Under the pieces are notes generated by a model. That model was not told the DNA's origin. It ran no database searches and saw nothing but the letters and a program-made list of their open reading frames with translations. A DNA stretch of 64,000 nt, from contig WHUZ01000148.1 of the NCBI GenBank assembly GCA_015179045.1, forward strand, positions 16,189-80,188, given 5' to 3'. How positions within the stretch are numbered: the stretch's first letter is position 1; the number at the start of each line of letters is the position of its first letter. This document shows positions 43,545-52,599 of the stretch, piece by piece. This stretch comes from Kalaharituber pfeilii. Taxonomy: Eukaryota > Ascomycota > Pezizomycetes > Pezizales > Pezizaceae. A program made the position numbers and the translations under genes.

Positions 43545-44058
43545 TTTTTTTTTTTTTTTTTTCACGTAACCCCGCTTGCAGCTGTTCGCCATGGCAGGGT
43601 CCCTGGACCGAAGTCCTTATGGCCCGGAGACAGGCACCTGTGCAACTACCTACACATTCGACCCCTTGTAAAAAGACACAAAGATACCACTACTTCGGTG
43701 ATGCGGAGGAAACACAAAGCGAGAGCCCAATGTCCCATGAGAACAATCAAGCACGAATACCCAAATATCCCCCCAGACAATCAAGCAGTCATGTCCATCT
43801 CCTCCACATCCCTCTCCTTCCCCTTTCCGTCCACCTTTGTAGTTCTGTCCCAGTCATACAGGCACGAGTGGTGCCATTTGCCTGATAGCCGTATCTTCGC
43901 TGGTGTTTGACTATCTGATTCTACCTCCCCCTCTAGGTAGATAACAATCGAGCTAGTCTTCTTTCCCTCCCTCCTTTCTTTATTCACCAACCATCTTGCC
44001 GCGACAATCCTCCCCATCCACGGGTTCGCCTTTTCCATCCAATCTCTTACTTTCCCAA
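43545..44058 (-). mobile_element. LINE-derived element: ORF1 fragment fused to a family B tail, 514 bp
   Basis: Flanked by GACTGCGTTCTTGCT at 43530-43544 and 44059-44073, inside an NLR exon (DCVLANRCSEEFDSLK after the right copy). On the minus strand it encodes an ORF1-like piece (GKKTSSIVIYLEGEVESD, GKWHHSCLYDWD) at 44038-43781. It ends with GTGCCTGTCTCCGGGCCATA, the family B hairpin and poly(A). All of ORF2 is missing between them, so it is either an internally deleted LINE RNA or a non-autonomous derivative. Confidence 0.85.
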
Positions 44059-46051
44059 GACTGCGTTCTTGCTAACCGATGCTCAGAGGAGTTTGATTCT
44101 CTCAAGAATCTTTTGAAGAATGTTGAGCCGGTGATTGGACGAGTTGATTCTACCGTCGCTGCGATGTCCAAGAGAATTGAGGGTAGGCCGCACCACACTA
44201 CTTTGATCTGTTCTGGTGTTTGGAAGGCAAGAACTTAATTAAAAGTCCTCCAGAAAGCGCAAGAATTAAAATTCTCACCTGGTTCTCTAAGGTCCCGTAC
44301 CAAAGCCACCATGATCATGCACAGGAAGGACGGGTTGATGGGACTGGAAACTGGCTTTTTAATAGACCTGAGTTCATCGTTGGTGGTTGGCAAAGAATTC
44401 AGAGATCTTATGGTTACATGGAATTCGTAAGGCCACCGCATTCTGCTTCATCTGGTCGCTTTTCCCAATACATGTCACTGATATTCTATTTCTCAGCCGG
44501 TGCGGGCAAAACCAAACTCATGTAAGTAGGAACTTCTTGACGACCCCCAAGTACTCAAGATTGAATGCAATTACTGAACCTTTCTCAGGTCGGCGGCCAT
44601 CGATTTCCTCCAGGAAAAAGCTGACAAGGTCGCATTTTTCTACTGCAAGCGAGACGAACAGGACCGTCGAGATAGGGATAAAATTCTGCTTTCGCTTGTG
44701 AAACAACTTGCATGCCCTGATGGCACGACCATTTGCAAACCAGCAATAGAGGCCTACCAAAAGCAACAACAAGACCCTTCTGCTCGCAAGTCCTTACCCG
44801 CTAAAATGAGTATCAACCTCATTGGACATCGGCTTGAGTGCTATAAACAACCAGCCATTATCTTGGATGCATTGGATGAGTGTCCTGAGGATGTCCGTTG
44901 CTTTATCCTAGAGGCAATCATTTCCATTGTGAATTCGAACGGTTCAGTGAAGGTACTTGTATCCAGCCGCCTCTCTCTGGACATTCAAGATTCTTTGAAA
45001 AATGTGCCTTATGTCTGCATTGAAGCACAAGATAACGCTGAAGATATCAAAAACTATGTGGAAATGGAGCTTGATAGGAGGATCAAATCAAAGCAACTCC
45101 TTCGGGGACAGGTCTCGGCAGCCCTACGAGAACAGATTCAGCAAGTCTTGTTGAGAGATGCACACGGAATGTAGGTTATCCCTCATACCACTGCCACCTA
45201 TTGTGAAATGCAATGTTATATTTCACGCCTCTTGAAAAATATACTTATTTGAATAGGTTCCTTTGGGTCGAGTACCAGTTACGTGACTTATGCAAGTTTA
45301 GGCTGGAGAAGGATATCCGTAATCGATTAGGCAGGCTTCCCAAAGGCTTAACCGGCATGTATGATGAGATTGTCGCTGCCATAAACTCTCAGGAAGGAAG
45401 TGGCCCTATTTTGGCACAGAGGTCGCTGATGTGGATGTTGACTTCAGGCAGACCTCTTGAATCCAGAGAGATCATTGCTGCTGCAGTGCTCGATGCAAGT
45501 ATACCTCTAACTGCCGACATAAAAGAGAGAGAGTCACCATTGGAACTAGATATTGTGTTAGAATTTTGTAGGGGTTTACTCATATGGGACCGGCAAATGG
45601 ATGTTATTCGTTTTGCACACCTATCAGTCTATGAATACTTTGAAACGAAAAGTCATGGGTGGTACATACTCGCTGCACAGCTGCACGTGGCAGAAGCTTG
45701 TTTGTGGACCCTTCAGGATCCTCGCGATGCTCATCAAGTCAGCCCTCTATATCCATATTCTGCCATATACTGGTTTCGACATTGCAGGTTATATCAGGAC
45801 ATGGTATTCTCATCCTGTAGTGAGTCAGTTACCGCATCAAAGCATGCATTGGAAATCCCTTTATTAAATAGCTTTTTGGGTACTTTTGATACAGCGACAA
45901 CAAATTATTTGAAATGGGTAGACTGGCTGGGCTGGCAATACGACTCTGAGAGGGCCGAGATCCTGTCAGCAGTGAAGTCGGCGCCTATACAACCTGCGTT
46001 TGCCACTGCATTAGGAGGTCTAGGCCAGTTGGTTCGCTGGTTATGGTATTC

Positions 46052-46114
46052 TTTTTTTTTTTTTTTTTTTTTTTTTCACGTGACCCCGCTTGTAGCTGTT
46101 CGCCATGGCAGGGC
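46052..46114 (-). mobile_element. hairpin-tail retroposon, family B (63 bp), in the NLR coding sequence
   Basis: Flanked by GGTTATGGTATTC at 46039-46051 and 46115-46127. On the minus strand: GCCCTGCCATGGCGAACAGC, TACAAGCGGGGTCACGTGAA, poly(A) of about 26. The net gain of 76 bp (insert plus duplication) shifts the frame by one. The upstream frame (45213 on) and the ankyrin frame (to 47058) would be continuous without it. Confidence 0.9.
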
Positions 46115-46139
46115 GGTTATGGTATTCCGGGACTGCTGA

Positions 46140-47055
46140 TATCGGTATGAACATCAGAAACTTGGACGGTACACCATTACTTCACATTGCCGTCCTGCGG
46201 CACCCAAATCAATGGATCGTTGAACTCATTCTGCAACATGGAGTCGACGTGAACTGTGTGATCAACAGTTATGGAACTGCTTTAACTGCTGCTGTGGCTG
46301 TGGGCAGCTTGGAGATGGTTTCATTTCTGCTAGAGCGAGGGGCTGATATCAACCTTGTGGGTAGTTACCATGGGACTGCTCTAACTGCTGCTGCACACAA
46401 AGGCAACTTGGAGCTGGTTTCACTACTGCTAGAGCTAGGGGCCGATATCAATATTGTGGGCGGCAAATTTGGGACTGCGCTGGCCGCTGCTGCACGACAG
46501 GGCAACTTGGAGATGGTCTCACTACTGCTAGAACGAGGAGCTGATATCAACGTTTTCGGTGGTAATTACGGGACCGCTCTCACCGCTGCTGCTGCATTCA
46601 ACGGCACCTTTGACGTGGTTCCACTACTGTTGGATCGAGGGGCTGATGTCAACCTTGTGGGCGGTGTTTTTGGGACTGCTCTGACTGCTGCTGCATATCA
46701 GGGCAACTTGGAGATGGTCTCACTACTGCTGGACCGAGGGGCTGATATTAACGTTGTGGGCGGTGATTACGGGACTGCTCTCAACGTTGCTGCATTCAAT
46801 GGCCACTTAAAACTGGTTTCACTACTGCTAGCACGAGGGGGTGATGTCAACCTTGTGGGCGGACCTTTTGGGACTGCTCTAACGGCTGCTGCATTTCAAG
46901 GCAACTTGGAGATGGTTTCACTATTGATAGAGCGAGGGGCTGATATCAACCTTACGGGGGGCCAGTATAAGACTGTACTAACTGCTGCTAAGTGCGGAAA
47001 CCACACCGAGTTGATCTCACTGCTACTGGAGCGAGGCGCTATTGAGACGGAGATG
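46140..47055 (+). repeat. ankyrin-repeat array, about 9 units of 33 codons
   Basis: Units read GTALTAAAxxGNLEMVSLLLERGADINxVGGxx and are very alike at DNA level (about 99 bp each). One unit carries an extra Ala codon (LTAAAAFNG, near 46590). High unit similarity suggests recent exchange between units, as known for fungal NLR C-terminal repeats that diversify recognition. The last unit ends GAIETEM. Confidence 0.8.
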
Positions 47056-47189
47056 TAAGAGCATATTCACATAATGTAGACCTCGATGTAAAAGGTATAT
47101 GTGACACTTCGTGCGCATATTTGGTTGCTTACGTGAAAAGATTAAACATGTAAATTATCTTCTTCGACCCATTTGTTTTTATTTCTCAT

Positions 47190-47240
47190 GATATTCTTAT
47201 TACTCGTATATCGTCCGGAGGACTACGAAAGGGATGCGTT
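47190..47240 (-). mobile_element. possible old family A hairpin remnant
   Basis: TTATTACTCGTATATCGTCC...GGACTACGA resembles the reverse family A hairpin with several transitions and no recognisable A tail or duplication. Confidence 0.35.
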
Positions 47241-47315
47241 TTCTCCGACACGGCTGAGGCGGCTGAAGTGAGCAGAGTGCTTCACCCAGAAACCGATCAT
47301 CACCGGGAAACCGAT

Positions 47316-47698
47316 TGTTTTTTTTTTTTTTTGTTTTTTTTTTAATATCAATACTCGCAGTCCGCCTATAAGGCTATGGCGAGGTGTTATTTAAGTACAT
47401 GAAAAGAACTGAATAACAGCAAACTATTTAGGGCTTCTCAGTTCCTCGCTCCGTGCTCCGCAAGCATCTCCATCAACCCCTGTAGCGGGTCATCTTCCCC
47501 CTCCCCGGGCTTTGGGGGTTGACGTACCGCCCCCATGCCCCCCGGCCATCTTCTCTGACACACCCTGCACTCCTCAAGTAGATGTCTCGTGGTCTCCTCC
47601 GCCTCCCCGCACCACCTGCACCACGGGTCTGGCGCCTCCCCTATGTGATATCTCCATGCGCGCAACCCCTTCGCCCCCAGTAGGCCCGCAAGTCGTGT
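47316..47698 (-). mobile_element. 5'-truncated LINE, 383 bp, family A tail
   Basis: Flanked by CGGGAAACCGAT at 47304-47315 and 47699-47710. The minus frame encodes the ORF2 C-terminus: RLAGLLGAKGLRAWRYHIG, the knuckle CRWCGEAEETTRHLLEEC and WPGGMGAVRQPPKPG. It is followed by the hairpin CTCGCCATAGCCTTATAGGC...GAGTATTGA and an A tail interrupted by C. Confidence 0.9.
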
Positions 47699-47750
47699 CG
47701 GGAAACCGATCAAATCCCAGAACATATGTACTGTACAAAGCTACTGTGAT

Positions 47751-48285
47751 GCAAATGACCCACAAGTGGGCCTAAAATAAAGCTAGAGCATGAGAGAACA
47801 TAGTAAATTATTTTCCACACTCCCCCCCTCCCCAGTTTGTAGCACATAAGGGGTGACATATTCTGGCATATATCCAATCATATACTAGCATACACTTTTG
47901 AGTAACCATATATGAATGAGATTACCTCTGCATCTCAATTTATACGCTACTGCTTATGCTACACAAGTATACAAAGATTTGTGACTATCGGACTAATGTA
48001 CAGAAAGTTACTGTGATGTCATAGAGTACGTTTTGACTTACTCAGGTGGAATCCAGTATTGGGCTATTGTTTCACAAGAAGTACAGAAGCTCTGTAACGC
48101 TATATAATTGAAATACATGCATAGGGAGAGGTTTTCTGAATGAATTGCAGCGTTGACAAAGGGTTGGGGCAGTTGAGCACTGCAGAGTATACAAATGTGT
48201 AAAAGCCTAACTTCCTCACATAGTACATAGAAGTGTATGCCAATATGAGTCCATCGAGGTTCAGAAACATATCTTAGCAGTGTGG
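47751..48285. repeat. large inverted repeat 2, left arm
   Basis: It reappears reverse-complemented at 48805-49373. Shared landmarks are the blocks around AAGCTAGAGCATGAGAG, TTGTGACTATCGGACTAAT, and AAGCCTAACTTCCTCACATA. It contains GATATATGCC-type sequence at the site where the right arm carries a LINE tail. No gene: the 134-codon open stretch at 48038-48442 lacks features. Confidence 0.75.
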
Positions 48286-48550
48286 CAATATTGCCTGAGA
48301 ACCTATATAGGATATTCATAGCTCCATGGTTAGATCTTATAGGGCCACTGTAACCACACCAGTGAATGCGTACACAGTATGTATTGTAAGCGGTGAATAA
48401 TGTATATATTACACTTATAACACTTATACCTATGAGATACATGGCAGTGGGAATGGGTTGACGAGTTAGGTCTCAGTTTTTCCAATGATGTGAGATAATT
48501 CTCTGGCTCGGACCCTCATCACCATAGAAATCAATATGTCAATAGTATCT

Positions 48551-48790
48551 GTAATAGAGGTGGTAAGCACAGAGAATTAACCTCCGCTGGGCAAAATAGA
48601 AACTTGACTAGCAATGCTCGCTAGTTCTTCTTAGCAGCTCATATCACCTTCACGACGGCGACGCATTTCCTGCTGTCACAATATTGCATGCACATTATAC
48701 GCATATTGCATATGTGAGGCTCCTTCGCAGTTGGCCATTGGCACCTCATTGAGAGGCTGCAGTACCCGTGATACTATCACCAAGCTATCA
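48551..48790. mobile_element. decayed TRIM-family solo LTR in the spacer of inverted repeat 2
   Basis: TGTAATAGAGGTGGTAAGCA then ACTTGACTAGCAATGCTCGC matches the left two-thirds of the TRIM LTR. The right end is diverged. No target duplication found. Confidence 0.5.
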
Positions 48791-48804
48791 GGATATATAT
48801 CTGA

Positions 48805-49373
48805 ACCTCATATTGGCATACACTTCTATGTACTATGTGAGGAAGTTAGGCTTTTACACATATGTATCCCCTGCAGTGCTCAACTGCCTTAACCCTTTGT
48901 CAGCGCTGCAATTCATTTAGTAGACATTCCCGCTATGCATGTATTTCTGTTATATAGCTTTACAGAGTCTCTGTACTTCTTTCTCATGAAATAAAGCTCA
49001 ATACTGCCAACAACCTGCGTAAGCGAAAATATACTCTTTGACATGACAGTAACTTTTTGCATATTAGTCCGATAGTCACAAAACTTGGTCTACTTGTTTA
49101 GCATAAGCAATAGAGTATAAATTGAGATGCAAAGGCCTCGGGTAATCTCATTGACACATGGTGACTCAAAAGTATATTCTGTTATGTGATTGGACACGCC
49201 CTGCCTTGGCGAACAGCTGCATGCGGGGTCACGTGATATTAAAAAAAAAAAAAAAGTGATTGGACACATGCCAGAATATGTCACCCTTCACATGCTACAA
49301 ACTGGGGGAAAAAAGTTGTTTACTATGTGCTCTCATGCTCTGGCTTTGATTTGAGGGGTCATTTGCATTCGGA
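48805..49373. repeat. large inverted repeat 2, right arm
   Basis: Reverse complement of 47751-48285, lengthened by the family B tail at 49198-49255. It ends at GGGGTCATTTGCAT, the partner of ATGCAAATGACCC in the left arm. Confidence 0.75.
49198..49255 (+). mobile_element. hairpin-tail retroposon, family B (58 bp), with empty paralogous site
   Basis: Flanked by GTGATTGGACAC at 49186-49197 and 49256-49267. It starts G then CCCTGCCTTGGCGAACAGC and ends GGTCACGTGATATT plus poly(A). The left arm of the inverted repeat keeps the uninterrupted site (reverse complement of ATATATCCAATCATAT near 47875). Confidence 0.9.
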
Positions 49374-49379
49374 GTAACT

Positions 49380-50980
49380 CCGTACGTAGATTTGCGTGAG
49401 GGTGGCAGCATACTCATACGTAAGAGTGGGCGTAGGCGGACCAGTGACACAGCGTACGAGTAGTGCTTAGGCAAGCACCTTTCTTCGATCCTTACGAGAA
49501 TCGTGGGGGTGGAGCGTTGCTAGTCTGATTGCACCAAGGCTCCGACTAGGGCTGTTCTTGAGTTTCACCCTGGGCTTCTGGGTTGTATCATAGTGTGTAG
49601 CGGCGCTAGCAAATGGGGTTTGCATAAGGGCTGGGCGTACTGTATGCTGTAGTTGGCGGAGATATTGGAGGTGGGCAGCACGCCGCAGTCAGTCATGTGC
49701 ACGTATGCTAGCAGAACCAAGTAGACGGCTGAGCAAGTTGGTGGCTGGCAGAAGAAGAACTGGGGTGCAAATTTCTTATTGGCAACGTACATATGTAACT
49801 CAGTTGCTAATTGCGAAAACTGGAACAAAAATGCCCAGTCTCAAGCCAGAGTACAATTGCGGGGCTTCGAGAGTGTGCGTTGCCATTAAGTTGTACGGTC
49901 ACTAAAAGAAGCGCCGAAATAAATTTCTTGCTTATTTTGCTATCTAAAAATAATACAGTAAGATGTTCCCCCTCTCATGTATTATAAATATATCTCAACT
50001 CACGCCTAGCATAGAATCATGGCAGTGAACACACACCATGGTCATAGATTCCAAATCCAATATGTCAGCAGGTTAATTGTGGTACTGCGCCCCTATGCAT
50101 ATACTCAGCTTTTAGATCTCGATTATCCCAAGAAGAGAAAGACCGCCTGAATCATGTGGGAGCGGTAGCATTGCCGAGGGATAGGACAAATAGGTAGTTG
50201 GCACAGAGTGGAGTTACGGTTTGAACTGCGGGACGTGCGTGTAAAAGCTCAAGATGTTATTTTCTGTAGTTGTTTGTAAATAACTGAACAGGTGTGTCTG
50301 GGTTGACAAAACTAGAAGCAGAAATGGGACAAGGAGGAGGAACCTTTATACACTCAAAAGTATATATGGTTACGTTGCACCGCGTGTAATACAAAAATGA
50401 GAATATATTTATGACATGTAAATAAGAGTACTCGCTGGTTCAAAAAGTCTTCATAATGCATACGTACTATGCGCTTTTGGGGATGGTGCAGAATACAACC
50501 GTTATATTGTATTAAGGAATGGTCATGCTGCTTCTGCTTATGAGATACGTAATGAGGAATTGAGTTCAAAATGATGGCGCAGAAAGTAGGGAGATACAAG
50601 ACTGCAACAGTGGACGTGACGACCTTCATTTGACCATCAGTTCAGGTGCGAGGGGGTAGCATACCCGGAGGGGTGGGGAGAGTGGGCAGATTTCGAGAAG
50701 GAGAAGTGGGTGGAACAGCAGAAGAACAGGGAGGAGGTGGACATCCTGGAACGACTGTTCCATTCACTAGAAGCATAGGGCAGGGAGAAGCGTTTGAATA
50801 TCTGGGAGGCCGGGTAGGGGGCGAAATTTCGTTTGTAGAGGTGGCGGTGGAGGAAAGATGTAGTTATTTCTAATTGCCGCGGGGAGGTGTGGCGGGGAGG
50901 GGGCGTGAGTCTCGTATGTAGAGGTGGCAGAGGAGGAGTAGGTAGACATGCTTGCCTCCGAGCATTGAGGGTTTAGACCT
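49380..50980. other. 1.6 kb without a supported gene
   Basis: Short open stretches on both strands have no domain and no consistent codon pattern. The 50640-50960 part is purine-rich on the plus strand (GGAGGTGG-type repeats). Confidence 0.35.
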
Positions 50981-50984
50981 AGGG

Positions 50985-51043
50985 GCCCTGCCATGGCGAA
51001 CAGCTGCAAGCGCGAGGGGTTACGTGATATATGAAAAAAAAAA
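50985..51043 (+). mobile_element. hairpin-tail retroposon, family B (about 59 bp)
   Basis: CCCTGCCATGGCGAACAGC, TGCAAGCGCGAGGGGTTACG with a 4-bp expansion in the stem, then TGATATATG and poly(A). No clear target duplication. Confidence 0.7.
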
Positions 51044-51356
51044 AATTAATAAATAAATAAAAATAAAAGTGTCTTTTAGGCGTTTCGACGTATGCTTAGG
51101 TACCTAGCTAGATACATATTTGAGTTCAATACCCTTGCATATCATGCTATTCTCGAAACCGCATAGCTCGTAAGTATGCAACATCTAGGATCCCAATTAG
51201 CGTAGATTTGCGATTCTGGGAGCTTCCCCGCACATTTCAACCTTGAATAGACGAATTCACCCCCTCTTCAGCCCCCACTTCCGCTACCTGTTCTGATGTG
51301 CATGGATATATGTACATATGTGTTTGTGTACTCGAGTATAATACTAACCCCGCTTG

Positions 51357-51414
51357 CCCTGCCATGGCGAACAGCCGCATGCGGGATCACGTGGAAAAAA
51401 AAAAAAAAAAAAAA
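51357..51414 (+). mobile_element. hairpin-tail retroposon, family B (58 bp), inserted in an older family B remnant
   Basis: Flanked by AACCCCGCTTG at 51346-51356 and 51415-51425. The target, continuing as AAGCTGTTCACCACTGCAGG to 51447, is itself an opposite-strand family B hairpin. The new copy starts exactly at CCCTGCCATGGCGAACAGC. Confidence 0.85.
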
Positions 51415-51508
51415 AACCCCGCTTGAAGCTGTTCACCACTGCAGGGAAATATGGCAGCATGTTGGGGAATTGCTTGCCCCTATGAAACCGCAGCTCACTG
51501 GACAACGG

Positions 51509-51563
51509 TTTTTTTTTTTTTTTTAATATCATTACTCGCGTGCCGCCCTATGGGCTATGGCGA
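51509..51563 (-). mobile_element. hairpin-tail retroposon, family A (55 bp)
   Basis: Flanked by GACAACGG at 51501-51508 and 51564-51571. On the minus strand the insert begins within the first stem base pairs (TCGCCATAGCCCATAGGGCG) and ends TAATGATATT and poly(A). Confidence 0.85.
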
Positions 51564-51850
51564 GACAACGGCGAGAGCCGAAGCTAGTTTATATAGGCGT
51601 GCCAATCACCACACGTTGAATGGTCGCGCACTCTTTTTGCCAGGTTGAATGTGCGGGGCAATGTGTAATCTTAATGTACTCAGTACTCAGTACCATATAG
51701 GCATTAAGTTAGCCAGAGTCATATTTGGTTAACGCCCTTGTTACGAACCAGCAATAACAAAACACTACCGGCATCGCCGTGAAAACGTAGTTTGTAGTGA
51801 TCTCTACTGTAGGTGGATGCTTTGTGAATTAAGAAGTGGGCAATGATCCC

Positions 51851-51914
51851 TGCAGAGGCTGATAGCCTGTATGCGGAGTTACGTGACCTAAAAAGGAAAC
51901 CAATAGGGTAAAAA
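51851..51914 (+). mobile_element. aged family C hairpin tail
   Basis: CCCTGCAGAGGCTGATAGCC, TGTATGCGGAGTTACGTGAC then a short A-rich tail. No duplication was recognised. Confidence 0.55.
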
Positions 51915-51924
51915 AACTCGAGAC

Positions 51925-51984
51925 TTTTTTTTTCTTATTTTAATGTCGCTTAACCCCGCTTACCGCTACTCGCTGTGATAGGGC
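51925..51984 (-). mobile_element. hairpin-tail retroposon, family B (60 bp, aged)
   Basis: Flanked by AACTCGAGAC at 51915-51924 and 51985-51994. The hairpin is diverged (GCCCTATCACAGCGAGTAGC, GGTAAGCGGGGTTAAGCGAC). Confidence 0.75.
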
Positions 51985-52131
51985 AACTCGAGACATGAAT
52001 GTTGGGACAAAGGCCATACCAGAAATCCCGTTACCAATGAAAATATGGACAAGGGTGTTCAATTAAAGTTACGCACCACGAGGTGCAATGGAGAACCTAT
52101 AAATGACGTCCTAATACACCATTGGGTAGTT

Positions 52132-52415
52132 TTTTATTTTTATTTTTTAATACCAGTACTCGCATGCCGCCCCATGGGCTATGGCGAGGTTAACTACTTT
52201 AGAGAAAAGGAAAGAACAGGAAAAGAGAAATAAAGTATTTGTCCCGTCTATCGTCCCGCCCATTCTAGAATGTCCACCAATGCATTTTTGTCCTTCTGGT
52301 TGCCTTTCGGGGGTCTGAGCAGGTCCGCCTCTCCCCCAGGCCATTTTTTCTGCCAAACCTTGCACTGGGTTAGTACGTCGGAGGTGGTCTCCTCATCCCC
52401 ACCGCACCGCCGGCA
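52132..52415 (-). mobile_element. 5'-truncated LINE, 284 bp, family A tail
   Basis: Flanked by CATTGGGTAGTT at 52120-52131 and 52416-52427. The minus frame encodes CRRCGGDEETTSDVLTQC (knuckle) and VWQKKWPGGEADLLRPPKG. It is followed by the 3' UTR, hairpin CCTCGCCATAGCCCATGGGG...GCATGCGAG and A-rich tail. Confidence 0.9.
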
Positions 52416-52524
52416 CATTGGGTAGTTGACCAATCACATACAGGACTACAGCAGTGGGCAATACCTGCAGCTAAAGCCACGGCCGACCCAGCGACCACTC
52501 AGACGATTAAGCCAATCATAGAAT

Positions 52525-52526
<2 letters not shown>

Positions 52527-52558
<32 letters not shown>

Positions 52559-52585
52559 CACATAACCCCGCTTCGCCATGCAGGG
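52527..52585 (-). mobile_element. family B hairpin tail with internal deletion
   Basis: About 32 T followed by CACATAACCCCGCTTCGCCA and TGCAGGGC: the loop segment between the stem halves is lost. The flanks CAATCATAGAATTC and CAATCTTGGAAATC may be a diverged duplication, but this is weak. Confidence 0.6.
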
Positions 52586-52599
52586 CAATCTTGGAAATC

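Larger units (their letters stand above)
42174..47058 (+). pseudogene. NLR-type protein: N-terminal NWD-like domain, NACHT NTPase, ankyrin repeats; broken by LINE-tail insertions
   Basis: The start is ATG 42174 (MSTKRTTKKSP). A helical N-terminal domain follows (WIEKFKHIGDIVTQFDP, ALPWAGVRFIL, VTILVSRCAVYEQLYL), typical of fungal NACHT proteins. An intron at about 44428-44493 restores LHGIPGAGKTKL (Walker A). The next exon has FLQEKADKVAFFYCKRDE, and Walker B is IILDALDEC near 44870. HGMFLWVEYQL spans an intron at about 45173-45258. The ankyrin part starts near 46140. The family senses non-self or pathogen cues and can trigger programmed cell death. A 514-bp LINE at 43545 and a 63-bp tail at 46052 interrupt coding sequence. 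Another tail (42828) lies in an intron. Further frame problems occur near 42615 and 43250. Confidence 0.75.

Noticed and set aside
48038..48442. 134-codon minus-strand ORF
   Set aside because: It lies in the arm of inverted repeat 2, lacks features and is not conserved as a frame in the other arm.
14841..51984. Idea that the hairpin tails are tRNA-derived SINEs
   Set aside because: No A or B box or tRNA-like body is visible; their sequence instead matches the 3' ends of longer LINE fragments in the same window.
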